Notes: generated by a model from the letters alone, not told the origin. Positions 1 through 8,507 are shown, counted from the stretch's first letter. The stretch: DNA of 25,215 nucleotides from an uncultured Eubacteriales bacterium (GCA_934630445.1 CAKTWY010000012.1:1-25215); one strand, 5' to 3'. Numbers and translations are program-made.

Positions 1-758
1 ACGCCGTTGTCCCGAAGGACTTCCTCTGCGATGTCATTGCGCAGGCCAAAAGGGTAGGAGTAGGCAACAACCGGCTCTCCAATCTGTTCGAGCACATAGC
101 TCGCGGAGCGAAAATCATTTTCGAAACGCGTGCGGTATTCCTCTTCCGTCTCTCCGGCCATCTGTTCAATGCCATAAACACGCTCTTCAGGGAACGTGCG
201 CATAAAATGCATGCTGTACGAATGCGGCTGGATAGAGACATATCCGCTTTCCACCATCTCACGCCCCTGCTCAGCGGTAAAATGCGGTGTGATCGGCGTT
301 CCAAACTGATCCGGCATCGTCGTACGTCCAAGTGTGGATCCGATGACAAAAATCGTCGCCTTCATTTCGTATTTTTTCAGGAGAGGGAAGAGGTATTCAT
401 AATTGCTCTCGTACCCGTCGTCAAACGTCAAAAGAAGCGGCTTCTCCGGCAGCGTGCCTGTCAGATAGCGCCGGATAAACTCGGCCGGAAGCAGCGTCTC
501 ATACCCTGCCTCTTTCAGCGCAACAAGGTCGCTTTCCAACTTTTCAGGCGTGACGACCATGCTGTTGTGTACGTCGTCAGAAATATGATGATACATCAGC
601 GCAGGAATGACCTTTTCTTTCTCCGGGCGCGGAATGGATTGAAGCAGCGCCGATATGCACGCGGCATTGCTTCCCCAGAAAAAAGCGTCTACGCGGCATG
701 TCATACAGGCGCTCATGCAGAGGATCAGGCATAGAAGGGAGCGCAGTTTCTTTTTCAT
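1..758 (-). CDS. Polysaccharide deacetylase (NodB domain), secreted, 3' end cut by window
   Basis: The visible part is 252 codons; the C-terminus lies outside the window. It starts with a basic, then hydrophobic export signal (MKKKLRSLLCLILCMSAC), where Cys18 could be a lipoprotein site with a weak lipobox. The NodB-fold motifs are visible: YHHIS at 56-60, the metal/catalytic motif LTFDDGYESNY at about 110-120, the histidine motif HSYSMH at about 179-184, and the YSYPFG motif at about 233-238. Family members remove acetyl groups from cell-wall or other N-acetylhexosamine polymers outside the membrane. The target here is not readable from sequence; peptidoglycan is plausible because the gene is the last of a diaminopimelate operon. 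The ATG overlaps the stop of the upstream ACT gene by four bases (ATGA), which implies translational coupling. Confidence 0.9.
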   Translation of the reverse strand, partial: MKKKLRSLLCLILCMSACMTCRVDAFFWGSNAACISALLQSIPRPEKEKVIPALMYHHISDDVHNSMVVTPEKLESDLVALKEAGYETLLPAEFIRRYLTGTLPEKPLLLTFDDGYESNYEYLFPLLKKYEMKATIFVIGSTLGRTTMPDQFGTPITPHFTAEQGREMVESGYVSIQPHSYSMHFMRTFPEERVYGIEQMAGETEEEYRTRFENDFRSASYVLEQIGEPVVAYSYPFGLRNDIAEEVLRDNG

Positions 759-1231
759 GAGAAGCTGACCTCAATCGCCGTCTTTTCCCTGATTTTGTTC
801 AACACGTCTGCAATGCTGTGCCGATCGATCAGCACGGAGATATCAACTGTCGAAGTTGTGATAAGCTTGGCCTGCACGCCTGTCTCGCTGAAAATGAGGA
901 ATACTTCCGACGCCACACCCGCACAGTCGCGCATTTCCTCGCCGTAAAACGAAAGCTTACTGTTCCCGGAAGAAATTTCGCAGCAGATCCCCTGATCCTG
1001 CATCTTGAAGCTGCCGAGAATGGTCAATGCCTGCATCAGGTCTGCATCGGATATCGTGAAGGAAAAACCAAGCTTTCCGCCCAGGGGCGGCGTTTGGCTG
1101 ATCATGTCCACATTGATACCGGCGTCGGAAACCATTTTCAGAAGTTTTAAGTAAACGCTGCTGGAATTAAAAGAGTTGATCGTGATCAGCGTGACATGAT
1201 CGCTGAGTGTGATTTTTGTGACACCTCTCAT
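755..1231 (-). CDS. Free-standing aspartokinase-type ACT domain regulatory protein
   Basis: This 158-residue protein consists of two ACT domains and little else. It resembles the C-terminal regulatory part of aspartate kinase: VTKITLSDHVTLITI opens the first domain, DAGINVDMISQTPP fits the effector-binding loop, and TGVQAKLITTSTVDISVLID matches the second ACT repeat. There is no kinase domain. Its position between dapB and the deacetylase in a lysine/DAP operon suggests that it binds lysine or threonine, or pairs with an aspartokinase encoded elsewhere, like the beta subunit of Bacillus aspartokinase II. That role is inferred. Its ATG overlaps the dapB stop (ATGA at 1228-1231), and its own stop overlaps the deacetylase start. 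Confidence 0.85.
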   Translation of the reverse strand: MRGVTKITLSDHVTLITINSFNSSSVYLKLLKMVSDAGINVDMISQTPPLGGKLGFSFTISDADLMQALTILGSFKMQDQGICCEISSGNSKLSFYGEEMRDCAGVASEVFLIFSETGVQAKLITTSTVDISVLIDRHSIADVLNKIREKTAIEVSFS

Positions 1232-2010
1232 GCTTCCTGCCCTCCATTTGCCTTTGCAACGACGTAATCATTCATGTTGTAAATGCCGGGAGCTTTACAC
1301 TCGCAAAGGAACTTTGCAGCGCCGACCGCGCCGACGGCGAACACCTCACGCGACAGAATGGTATGCTTGATCTCGATAATCTCGTCGCGCCCTGCAAAAA
1401 TCACCTCGTGCTCGCCAACGATCGTGCCGCCGCGCACGGAATGCATCCCAATTTCATGCTTGCCGCGCGCCCGGCGCTCACTGTGTCTGTCATAGATATA
1501 TTCCGGCTCATACGCAAGGCCCTGCGCTACAGCATCCGCCAGCATCAGCGCAGTTCCGCTCGGGGCATCAATCTTTCGGTTATGGTGGCGCTCAATGATC
1601 TCAACGTCATAACCGTCGCCAAGCACCTGCGCCGTACGCTTCAAAAGCTCCGCAATCAGGTTAATGCCGATCGTCATGTTGCCGGACTTAAAAAGCGCAA
1701 TATCCTTGGCGGCTGCCGCCATACTGAGTTCTTGTGCGCCCGAATGTCCTGTCGTGCAGACGACAAGCGGCAGTTTTTTGGCCACACAGTAGGGGAGCAA
1801 AGCATCCAGCGCGCGTGGATTGGAAAAATCGATCGCCACATCACACGCTTCCTGAATCTCATCGACCGATGTATAAACAGGGAAGACGTGATCGCTTTGC
1901 GCACTGATGTCGAGTCCGCAGACAACTTCGACCGAATCGTCGGACGCGCAGATATCGGCGACGACATGTCCCATTTTTCCATTGCAGCCTGATAAAAGTA
2001 CTTTAAGCAT
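1228..2010 (-). CDS. dapB: 4-hydroxy-tetrahydrodipicolinate reductase
   Basis: This 260-residue protein reduces hydroxytetrahydrodipicolinate to tetrahydrodipicolinate with NAD(P)H in the lysine/DAP pathway in the cytoplasm. It has the Rossmann motif GCNGKMG at residues 8-14 and the family signature ERHHNRKIDAPSGTA at 140-154, which contains the catalytic His and Lys. The conserved IGMHSVRGGTIVGEHEV stretch lies at about 187-203. The start was set at 2010 because MLKVLLSGCNGKMG begins exactly at the first beta strand and has GGAAGTGG upstream. An in-frame upstream extension to 2073 would run through an intergenic hairpin and matches no DapB. The length is normal for the family. Confidence 0.96.
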   Translation of the reverse strand: MLKVLLSGCNGKMGHVVADICASDDSVEVVCGLDISAQSDHVFPVYTSVDEIQEACDVAIDFSNPRALDALLPYCVAKKLPLVVCTTGHSGAQELSMAAAAKDIALFKSGNMTIGINLIAELLKRTAQVLGDGYDVEIIERHHNRKIDAPSGTALMLADAVAQGLAYEPEYIYDRHSERRARGKHEIGMHSVRGGTIVGEHEVIFAGRDEIIEIKHTILSREVFAVGAVGAAKFLCECKAPGIYNMNDYVVAKANGGQEA

Positions 2011-2063
2011 TTTTCCACTTCCCATAATGATAGACATATTGAGGTTTGCATGATATAAAGCGC

Positions 2064-2083
2064 GTGCCCGCATATGCGGGCAC
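2064..2083 (-). repeat. Perfect 20-base palindrome / hairpin between dapA and dapB
   Basis: GTGCCCGCAT is followed directly by ATGCGGGCAC. On the minus-strand transcript the stem is extended by outer GCGC arms with one bulged A, and the sequence after it is TTTATATC. This is a strong intercistronic hairpin with only a weak T-run. It could be a partial terminator, an mRNA processing or stability element, or a protein site. The sequence alone does not decide which. Confidence 0.6.
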
Positions 2084-2110
2084 TGCGCAGAGGATGACGC
2101 GCAGCCGGAC

Positions 2111-3001
2111 TTATACGTTCAGACCGGCTGCACGCATCGCAGATTTCAGTTTTTCCAGATTCGCGTCGCTCATTTGATACAGCGGCAGGCGCAGTTCACC
2201 GGGCTTGAAGCCGATCAGAGCGGCAGCTGTCTTGACGGGGATGGGGTTGACTTCAAGGAACAGACTGTGCAGCAGGTCGTACAGGTTGATCTGCAGTTCG
2301 GAAGATTTTTCAATTTCGCCGGCCATGTAGAGCGCGACCATGTCGTGCATCTGACGCGGGATAATGTTCGCCGCTACGGACACGACGCCCTTTCCGCCAA
2401 GCGAGAGCAGGGGAACCACCTGATCGTCATTTCCGGACCAGATATTCAGCTCATCTCCGCAGAGATGACGCGTGTGCGCGATCAGTGTAAAATCTCCGCT
2501 CGCCTCTTTGACGCCGTTGATGTTCGGGTGCTTTGACAGCTCATAATACGTCTCCGCCTGGATGCTCATCCCTGTGCGGGAGGGAACGTTATAAATGATG
2601 ATCGGCTTGGAGACGCGGTCGGCAAGGTATTCATAGTGGTGAACGAGCCCGCGCTGGGACGTCTTGTTGTAATACGGCGTCACCATCAGGAGCGCATCTG
2701 CGCCGGCCTCACAGGCGAATTGTGACAGCTCTAGCGCATAGGCCGTATCGTTCGAACCCGTGCCAGCGATCACCGGCACGCGTCCGGCCACTACGTCAAT
2801 GCAGTAGCGCATCGCCTCGCGGTGCTCCGCATCAGACAGGGTAGAGCCCTCGCCAGTCGTGCCGCAAATGGTGATGCTGTCCGTATGGTTCTCGATCTGA
2901 AACTCGATCAAATTCCCGAGTTCCTCATAATTCACCGCGCCTGAATCGGTGAAAGGGGTGATGATTGCAACGCTTGAACCGGTAAATACTGGCTGTTTCA
3001 T
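2111..3001 (-). CDS. dapA: 4-hydroxy-tetrahydrodipicolinate synthase
   Basis: This 296-residue TIM-barrel aldolase condenses pyruvate with aspartate semialdehyde, the first committed step of lysine and diaminopimelate synthesis. The family residues are in place: GTTGEGSTL at 47-55, the catalytic triad Tyr in TPYYNK (about 110), Tyr137 in IIYNVPSRTG, and the Schiff-base lysine Lys165 in GVKEASGD. The length is typical. It lies 12 bases downstream of asd, with GGAGGGTTTCT before the ATG, so the two are co-transcribed. About 100 bases containing a perfect palindrome separate it from dapB. Confidence 0.97.
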   Translation of the reverse strand: MKQPVFTGSSVAIITPFTDSGAVNYEELGNLIEFQIENHTDSITICGTTGEGSTLSDAEHREAMRYCIDVVAGRVPVIAGTGSNDTAYALELSQFACEAGADALLMVTPYYNKTSQRGLVHHYEYLADRVSKPIIIYNVPSRTGMSIQAETYYELSKHPNINGVKEASGDFTLIAHTRHLCGDELNIWSGNDDQVVPLLSLGGKGVVSVAANIIPRQMHDMVALYMAGEIEKSSELQINLYDLLHSLFLEVNPIPVKTAAALIGFKPGELRLPLYQMSDANLEKLKSAMRAAGLNV

Positions 3002-3013
3002 AGAAACCCTCCA

Positions 3014-4099
3014 TCAAAGCGTGTCGATATATCCTTCCGCGCAGAGAAGCTCTGCCATGAGCACCGCGCCGCCCGCAGCCCCCCTGAGCGTGTTGTGCGA
3101 AAGGCTGACAAATTTGTAGTCGTACTGGCTGTCTTCGCGCAGGCGACCGACCGTCACGGCCATACCGCCTTCCAGATCTCGGTCAAGGCGCGTCTGCGGG
3201 CGGGCCGGATCGTCAAAATATGTGATGAAATGCTCCGGCGCCGAGGGTAGCTTGAGCTCCTGTGCGCGGCCGCGGTAACTGTTCCACATCTGGATGATCT
3301 CATCCATCGGCGCTTTTTTCTCAAAGCTGGCGAAAGCCGCCGCCATATGTCCATCCGTCACCGGTACGCGCAGGCACTGCGCGGTAATGGAAGGCGCCTT
3401 GGCCGGAACGATCACGCCGTTTTCAAGGCTGCCCCATATTTTCAGCGGTTCACGCTCGGATTTTTCTTCCTCTCCGCCAATATAAGGGATGACGTTATCG
3501 ATCATTTCCGGCCAGGTTTCAAAGTTCTTGCCTGCGCCTGAAATGGCCTGATACGTACATACAGCCACTTTGGTCGGCACAAGGCTCCTCAGCGCATGCA
3601 GCGCCGGAACATAGCTCTGGATCGAGCAATTCGACTTTACCGCGATAAAGCCGCGCTTCGTGCCAAGACGCGCGCGCTGGAAGGGAATGACCGCCGCATG
3701 ATCGGCGTTAATCTCAGGGATGATCATGGGCACATCCCCCGTCCAGCGGTTGGCGCTGTTGTTTGAAATGACCGGACACTCAAGTTTGGCATATGCCTCC
3801 TCCAGCGCACGGATTTCATCCTTCTTCATATCGACCGCGCAGAAGACAAAATCAACTTCGGCGGCGACCTTTTCCTTATCCGCCTGCGCGTCATAGAGCA
3901 CTACATTCTTCAGCTTCTCCGGCATGGGCGATTTCATCATCCAGCGGGAGCCAGCAGCCTCTTCATATGTTTTACCGGCTGAGCGTGCGCTCGCCGCAAG
4001 TGTTTTGACAGTAAACCAGGGGTGATTTTCCAGGATTGTTACAAAGCGCTGACCGACCATACCCGTAGCGCCGATGATACCGACGTTGTATTGCTTCAT
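3014..4099 (-). CDS. asd: Aspartate-semialdehyde dehydrogenase (archaeal/fungal-type)
   Basis: This 361-residue enzyme reduces aspartyl phosphate to aspartate semialdehyde with NADPH. It has the nucleotide motif GATGMVGQRF at 10-19, the SNNSANR phosphate-site stretch at 112-118, the catalytic Cys158 in KSNCSIQ, the likely catalytic His251 in TDGHMAAAF, and the conserved HNTLRGAAGGA near the C-terminus (335-345). The SNNSANR and HNTLRGAAGGA signatures and the length fit the archaeal/fungal branch rather than the usual shorter bacterial Asd. It is the first gene of the lysine operon, with GGAGGAG upstream of the ATG and a promoter about 35 bases away. Confidence 0.96.
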   Translation of the reverse strand: MKQYNVGIIGATGMVGQRFVTILENHPWFTVKTLAASARSAGKTYEEAAGSRWMMKSPMPEKLKNVVLYDAQADKEKVAAEVDFVFCAVDMKKDEIRALEEAYAKLECPVISNNSANRWTGDVPMIIPEINADHAAVIPFQRARLGTKRGFIAVKSNCSIQSYVPALHALRSLVPTKVAVCTYQAISGAGKNFETWPEMIDNVIPYIGGEEEKSEREPLKIWGSLENGVIVPAKAPSITAQCLRVPVTDGHMAAAFASFEKKAPMDEIIQMWNSYRGRAQELKLPSAPEHFITYFDDPARPQTRLDRDLEGGMAVTVGRLREDSQYDYKFVSLSHNTLRGAAGGAVLMAELLCAEGYIDTL

Positions 4100-4133
4100 T
4101 GTTCACGACTCCTCCATGCTATACTTAGATTAT

Positions 4134-4162
4134 ATTATATCGCACTTTGTTTCATTCGTCAT
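4134..4162 (-). promoter_or_regulatory. Predicted sigma-A promoter of the asd-dapA-dapB operon
   Basis: On the minus strand ATGACG (4157-4162) is followed by a 17-base spacer and a perfect TATAAT (4134-4139). The implied 5' leader is about 28 bases, too short for a lysine riboswitch or T-box. Confidence 0.65.
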
Positions 4163-4210
4163 CGCTAAATTCTCCAAAACAATAAAATTGAAGATAAAAT
4201 TTGTATGAAA

Positions 4211-4263
4211 AGTGCTTGCCAATACAGGCAAAAACTGCAAGCGGGAGGCCGCAAGCCCCCCGC
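4211..4263 (-). terminator. Rho-independent terminator after queA
   Basis: On the minus strand GCGGGGGGC-TTGCG-GCCTCCCGC forms a 9-bp stem with one G-U pair (4241-4263), then TTGCAG and TTTTT. A second small hairpin follows (TTGCC-TGTATT-GGCAA, then GCACTTTT). It separates queA from the downstream asd promoter. Confidence 0.7.
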
Positions 4264-4279
4264 ATATCAGGTGAAGCGC

Positions 4280-5305
4280 CTATATCAGCATCATTGCATC
4301 GCCAAAACTGAAGAATCGGTATTCCTGCGCCACAGCTTCGCAATATGCATTTAAAATGATTTCATGCGAGGAGAAAGCACTGACCAGCATGATCAGCGTG
4401 CTCTCCGGCAGATGAAAGTTGGTGATCAGACCGTCAAGCACCTTAAAGCGGTAGCCGGGATAGATAAAAATATCTGTCCACTCCGCCTTTTCGGAGAGCG
4501 TTCCGTCCTCAGCGGCGGCAGATTCCAGCGTGCGGCATGCAGTCGTTCCCACTGCGATCACCCGCCCGCCCGCGCGCCTGACGGCATTGATCGTCTCGGC
4601 AGCCTGCGCCGAAATATGATAGTACTCGGAATGCATGTGATGAGATGTAACGTCATCTACCTTTACAGGCCTGAATGTTCCAAGGCCGACATGGAGCGTA
4701 ACATACACGATTTTCACACCCTGCTCCTGGATCTTGCCAAGCAGATCCTTTGTAAAATGCAGGCCCGCGGTCGGCGCCGCGGCCGATCCCGGCTCGCGTG
4801 AGTACACCGTCTGGTACCGCTCCTGATCGTCAAGCTTTTCTTTGATGTAGGGTGGCAGAGGCATCGTTCCAAGCTGCTCCAGCACCTCAAGGAAGATCCC
4901 CTGATATGAAAAGCGGATGAGCTTGTTGCCGTCCTCCGCCGAGGAGAGGACCTCTCCGGTCATAAGACCGCCACCAAATTCAATGACAACGCCCGGCTTT
5001 GTCTTTCTCCCCGGTCTTGTGAGACACTCCCACACATTATCTCCGTGGTCGGTCAGGAGCAGCACCTCGATGACCGCGCCCGTATCTTTTTTGACGCCCA
5101 TCAGCCGTGCCGGGATCACGCGCGTATCGTTCAGCACCAGGCAATCGCCGGGGTGCAGAAGCGCCGGCAGGTCATAAAAATGACGGTGCGTGAGCGCGCC
5201 TGTTTTCCTGTCAACAATCATAAAGCGCGAATTGTCCCGCTTTTCAAGCGGCGACTGCGCAATCAGCCGTTCCGGCAGGTCATAATAAAAATCGCTTGTT
5301 TTCAT
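4280..5305 (-). CDS. queA: tRNA preQ1(34) S-adenosylmethionine ribosyltransferase-isomerase
   Basis: This 341-residue enzyme transfers and isomerises the ribosyl part of SAM onto preQ1-modified tRNA, giving epoxyqueuosine in the queuosine pathway. It has the N-terminal [28 protein letters not shown] at about 56-68, [11 protein letters not shown] at about 95-105, the very typical [12 protein letters not shown] at 174-185, [10 protein letters not shown] at 205-214, and [17 protein letters not shown] at 295-311. The length is normal. It starts 12 bases after the stop of the SpoIID-like gene with AGAGAGG as ribosome site, so it is probably transcribed with it. tgt, the partner queuosine enzyme, lies 12 kb away in another operon. 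Confidence 0.97.
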   Translation of the reverse strand: MKTSDFYYDLPERLIAQSPLEKRDNSRFMIVDRKTGALTHRHFYDLPALLHPGDCLVLNDTRVIPARLMGVKKDTGAVIEVLLLTDHGDNVWECLTRPGRKTKPGVVIEFGGGLMTGEVLSSAEDGNKLIRFSYQGIFLEVLEQLGTMPLPPYIKEKLDDQERYQTVYSREPGSAAAPTAGLHFTKDLLGKIQEQGVKIVYVTLHVGLGTFRPVKVDDVTSHHMHSEYYHISAQAAETINAVRRAGGRVIAVGTTACRTLESAAAEDGTLSEKAEWTDIFIYPGYRFKVLDGLITNFHLPESTLIMLVSAFSSHEIILNAYCEAVAQEYRFFSFGDAMMLI

Positions 5306-5317
5306 AAAAAAGCCTCT

Positions 5318-6996
5318 CTAATCAACGGAGGAGATCGTCACATCCGTATAGTAATGCTTGATAATCGCGCGGTAGTCATATCCTTCCAGCGCCATGCCGC
5401 GCGCGCCCTGCTGACTCATGCCGACATTGTGACCACTCCCACGGCCGTTGATGTGAAAATTATCGTTATCAACCTCGATTTTCGAAATTCCCGACGCGGA
5501 AAGAAGCGATACCTGTGCCGGGCGCAGGAGCACCCGCTCAATTTTTCCGTCCGCTCCGATGGCATAGCTCTGCTGCAAAGAAGCGGGAAGCTGGCTGTTT
5601 AAGTAATAAAGCTCTGCGTCCGCACTGATCGTAAAGCGCTGGCTGTGAACATAGGTACCGTAAGCAGAGCTGTTTAAGATGGTTCGGGCCGCTTCCTTTG
5701 TCACGCGCTGCACTTTTCCCGACGCGTCGACAAAGCTCAGGCCGTAGACGTTCCCGGCGTCTGTATACGCATCGACATAGACGTCCACGATGCTGGAGAC
5801 GGAATAATTTTTGCTCTGCAGGATCTTGGTTACCGTCAGCGGGCTGATCGTATAGCTCCACGTCTTGCCCGTAAAGGTGATATTGTCTTCGAATTGATCC
5901 TCCACCGCCCTGAGGTAGGGGATAGCCTCGTTCCATACGTTTTCAGAATTTTCCGTCGCGCCGCCGCTTGCAGCGTGATAAAATGTCTGACAGATCTGCC
6001 CGTTATATGTGACATAAAGCCCCGCCGTTTCATCCACGGCGGCGTCAGAATTCGCGCTTGCATGGCTTGTACCGCGATAAACCTGGCAGTCCGTCGTGTT
6101 GCACAAGTCAAAGCCGGCGCTTGCATGTTTATTGAGGTTTCGAAGCGCGTAAGAACGCGCGCAGAGCGCCTGCGCCTTAAGCGCCTCGATCGGCCACGAC
6201 GCGCTCATTTCATAAGGAATGACGCCTTTGACATAGTCTTCCAGTTCCACGTTATTGACCACCGTGATGTCGTTCCCGTTGACACGGTTATATTCAAACG
6301 CGCCATAATAATTATAACCGGAAAACCATGTCTTCGCATCACCTTCATCTGATAAAGGCTGAATGGCAAAAGTCGTGCCCGTGTCATATTCAAAAATCAC
6401 ATTTTCCGTTCCTGTTACAGCCACTGTATAGGCGCTTTTGCTCGGGGCTATCACCTTGCACGACAGGCCGCCAAGTGCATCGGACAGGGAAGAGGACGCT
6501 GCGCGCGCCTCGTCCTCCGTCGTGTAATTGCCGATCCGTACGACATACACGCCGTCTATGTAGGCCGGGAAGGCCAGAAAGCTCTGCGCCGCCAGGGAAG
6601 AGGCATACTTCTGCGCTTCCTTCGCCGCGGAGAAGGAAGCGGCGGCGCGGGCGAAGCGGCCGGCTGTACGCGGTACGGGCCGATCACCGCGCTGACGCTC
6701 GACGGCGCTGTATCATAATATTTCTTATCGCTGCCGATGTACATAAGCTTATTTTTAAGCACAGTAATCTTCCCGTAAGACGTCTGCGCCAGCGGCACAA
6801 AGCTGTAGTCCGCCTCAAAATAGCCGAAAGCATATCCCTCTCCCACCTCGTTTGCAAGGTTGGCAGAAGGCTTGGCATTTCCCCCATAGGCCAGACCGAT
6901 GCGCAGGATCTGCCTGTCCGGCGCCGCCGCTGCCGGTGCCGCGCCAAAGGATAGAAAAAAAATTGTCAGCAGCAAAATGGAAACCGTTCGCTTCAT
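5318..6996 (-). pseudogene. SpoIID/LytB-domain secreted protein with SPOR-like repeat, frameshifted
   Basis: Two adjacent frames make one protein of about 559 residues. Frame A (from ATG 6996) gives a signal peptide (MKRTVSILLLTIFFLSFGAAPAAAAP) and an N-terminal domain ending GPYRVQ at residue 111. Frame B picks up at about 6661 with GRFARAAASFSAAKEAQKYA, then YVVRIGNYTTEDEA (SPOR-like), followed by the SpoIID domain with ELEDYVKGVIPYEMSASWP (the Glu of YEM is the expected catalytic residue), the Cys pair DLCNTTDC, and the C-terminal GRGSGHNVGMSQQGARGMA. Joining them needs a -1 shift, as if one base were lost in the GC-rich stretch 6656-6666. Without it frame A stops at 6556-6558. The family cleaves denuded glycan strands; SpoIID acts in engulfment during sporulation. 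The GTG at 6550 could in principle start the second part, but that would lack a signal peptide. This may be a real pseudogene or a sequencing error. Confidence 0.8.
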
Positions 6997-7012
6997 TTCA
7001 AAAATTCCTCCA

Positions 7013-7046
7013 CGCCGTGTGCCGCTTTACGCACTGTCACACGGCG
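7013..7046 (-). other. Leader hairpin next to the ribosome site of the SpoIID-like gene
   Basis: CGCCGTGTG (7013-7021) pairs perfectly with CACACGGCG (7038-7046) across a 16-base loop. One base separates it from the GGAGG ribosome site (7007-7011) of the minus-strand gene starting at 6996, so the stem could affect ribosome access. No T-run follows. Confidence 0.5.
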
Positions 7047-7106
7047 GACAACACCCCGTTTTTCAGCGTGCCTTTAAGGTGTTCTTTTTTTCGACATTCT
7101 TTTTTT

Positions 7107-7136
7107 ATTATACATGACAGCGGCAGCGCTTTTCAA
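7107..7136 (-). promoter_or_regulatory. Predicted promoter of the SpoIID-like gene and queA
   Basis: On the minus strand TTGAAA (7131-7136) is followed by an 18-base spacer and a perfect TATAAT (7107-7112). The transcript would have a leader of about 100 bases containing the hairpin at 7013-7046. The motif looks like a vegetative sigma-A promoter, not obviously a sporulation sigma. Confidence 0.6.
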
Positions 7137-7171
7137 CTTTTTCTTTTTATGGCAGGGAAGTATGCTTTTTC

Positions 7172-7216
7172 TTGACACGTATCTCAATTCATGATACAGT
7201 TACCGAAAATACGGTA
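7172..7216 (+). promoter_or_regulatory. Promoter of the ccdA-thioredoxin gene with inverted repeats
   Basis: TTGACA (7172-7177), a 17-base spacer and TACAGT (7195-7200). Two small inverted repeats overlap it: GTATC-N9-GATAC (7179-7197), lying in the spacer and reaching into the -10, and TACCG-N6-CGGTA (7201-7216) at the expected start of transcription. Either could be a repressor site; the regulator is unknown. Confidence 0.6.
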
Positions 7217-7264
7217 CATAAACGGCGTATTTTACTTTTTGTCCTAAAATGAAAGGAGTTCTTC

Positions 7265-8494
7265 ATGGGTTTTTCCGTCAGCGCCGGTGTTCCTGCTGCC
7301 ACCGTGTTTTTGCAGGGCATCCTCAGCTTTTTCTCTCCATGCGTGCTGCCGCTGGTACCGCTTTATATGAGCTATCTTGCCGGCGGGGCTCAAACCGTCG
7401 GCGAGGATGGCGTTATCCGCTATCCCAGGGGGCGGATCATGACGCATACCGTCTGCTTTGTCCTCGGCGTCAGTTCCGCATTTTTCCTTTTGGGCCTTGG
7501 GTTTTCAGCGCTGGGCCTTTTCTTCAGCGAGCACAAGCTGTGGTTTGTCCGCATCAGCGGCATGATCATGATTCTTTTCGGCCTGTATCAGCTCGGCGTA
7601 TTCGGCCGCGCTGCTGCGCTTGACAGCGACCGCCGCCTTCCGTTCAACCTCTCCCGCTTTGCCATGAATCCGCTTATTGCGCTTGCGCTCGGCTTTACCT
7701 TCAGCTTTGCTTGGACGCCCTGTGTCGGCCCTGCGCTGGGAAGCGTCCTGCTTATGGCCTCTTCCGCACAGACGGCGGCAGCTGGCTTTCTTCTCATCGG
7801 GGTATATACACTTGGGTTCATTCTGCCCTTTCTCGCAGTCGGCCTGTTCACCGGGGCAGTGCTCGGCTTTTTCAAAAAGCATCAGGCTGTTGTGAAATAT
7901 ACGGTAAAGGCCGGCGGCGTTCTTCTCATCCTCATGGGCATCATGACGCTTACCGGTTTTATGAACGGCTTCACCAGCTATCTCTCTGCAGCGTCTGGCG
8001 GGGCAGAGCAGCAGACACAAGAACAGTCCGACGCGCTTCCGGCGCCTGATTTTACACTCACCGACCAATACGGAAACGAGCATACGCTCTCCGATTATCA
8101 TGGTAAAACCGTCTTTTTAAATTTTTGGGCAACCTGGTGCGGCCCCTGCCAGAGTGAAATGCCGGACATTCAGGCTCTTTATGAAAAGTACGGTGAAAAC
8201 GAGGACGATCTTGTGGTACTCGGTGTTGCAAATCCCAAATCCGCTGAATATCCGAATGCAAATGATGTCAGTGAGGAAGAAGTCATTGCTTTTCTGAATG
8301 ATCATGGATATGATTTCCCGGTTGTTATGGATTTGAGCGGCTCTGTGTTTGCCGAATATGGAATCAGCGCGTTCCCGACGACATTTATGATTGATTCTGA
8401 CGGAAATGTCTTCGGCTATGCTTCCGGTGCGCTGACGCCTGATATGATGGAGAGCATCGTCCAGCAGACCATGTCCGGCAAACGCGCGGAATGA
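7265..8494 (+). CDS. CcdA-type membrane thiol reductase fused to a TlpA/ResA-like thioredoxin
   Basis: This 409-residue protein has an N-terminal half (about 1-240) with six or more hydrophobic helices of the CcdA/DsbD family. Its redox cysteines are Cys26 in FSPCVLPL and Cys153 in WTPCVGPAL. A linker at about 243-258 leads to an extracytoplasmic thioredoxin domain with WCGPC at 291-295 and the cis-proline in SAFPTTF (Pro371). Electrons from cytoplasmic thioredoxin would pass through the CcdA part to the attached domain, which then reduces disulfides or peroxides outside the membrane. The fusion keeps donor and acceptor in one chain. The start is supported by AAAGGAG at 7252-7258. It is monocistronic: its own promoter lies upstream and a strong terminator follows. 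No cytochrome c genes are nearby. Confidence 0.92.
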   Translation: MGFSVSAGVPAATVFLQGILSFFSPCVLPLVPLYMSYLAGGAQTVGEDGVIRYPRGRIMTHTVCFVLGVSSAFFLLGLGFSALGLFFSEHKLWFVRISGMIMILFGLYQLGVFGRAAALDSDRRLPFNLSRFAMNPLIALALGFTFSFAWTPCVGPALGSVLLMASSAQTAAAGFLLIGVYTLGFILPFLAVGLFTGAVLGFFKKHQAVVKYTVKAGGVLLILMGIMTLTGFMNGFTSYLSAASGGAEQQTQEQSDALPAPDFTLTDQYGNEHTLSDYHGKTVFLNFWATWCGPCQSEMPDIQALYEKYGENEDDLVVLGVANPKSAEYPNANDVSEEEVIAFLNDHGYDFPVVMDLSGSVFAEYGISAFPTTFMIDSDGNVFGYASGALTPDMMESIVQQTMSGKRAE

Positions 8495-8507
8495 ACCCAC
8501 GCTCTGC

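Noticed and set aside
207..734. Plus-strand frame opposite the polysaccharide deacetylase
   Set aside because: The minus-strand translation has the full set of NodB motifs; the plus frame looks random and is rich in Arg and His.
4100..4210. Lysine riboswitch or T-box before the asd operon
   Set aside because: The predicted leader is only about 28 bases long and no conserved T-box or L-box sequence is visible.
6556..6700. Programmed ribosomal frameshift in the SpoIID-like gene
   Set aside because: There is no slippery heptamer or obvious pseudoknot at the junction. A lost base is simpler.
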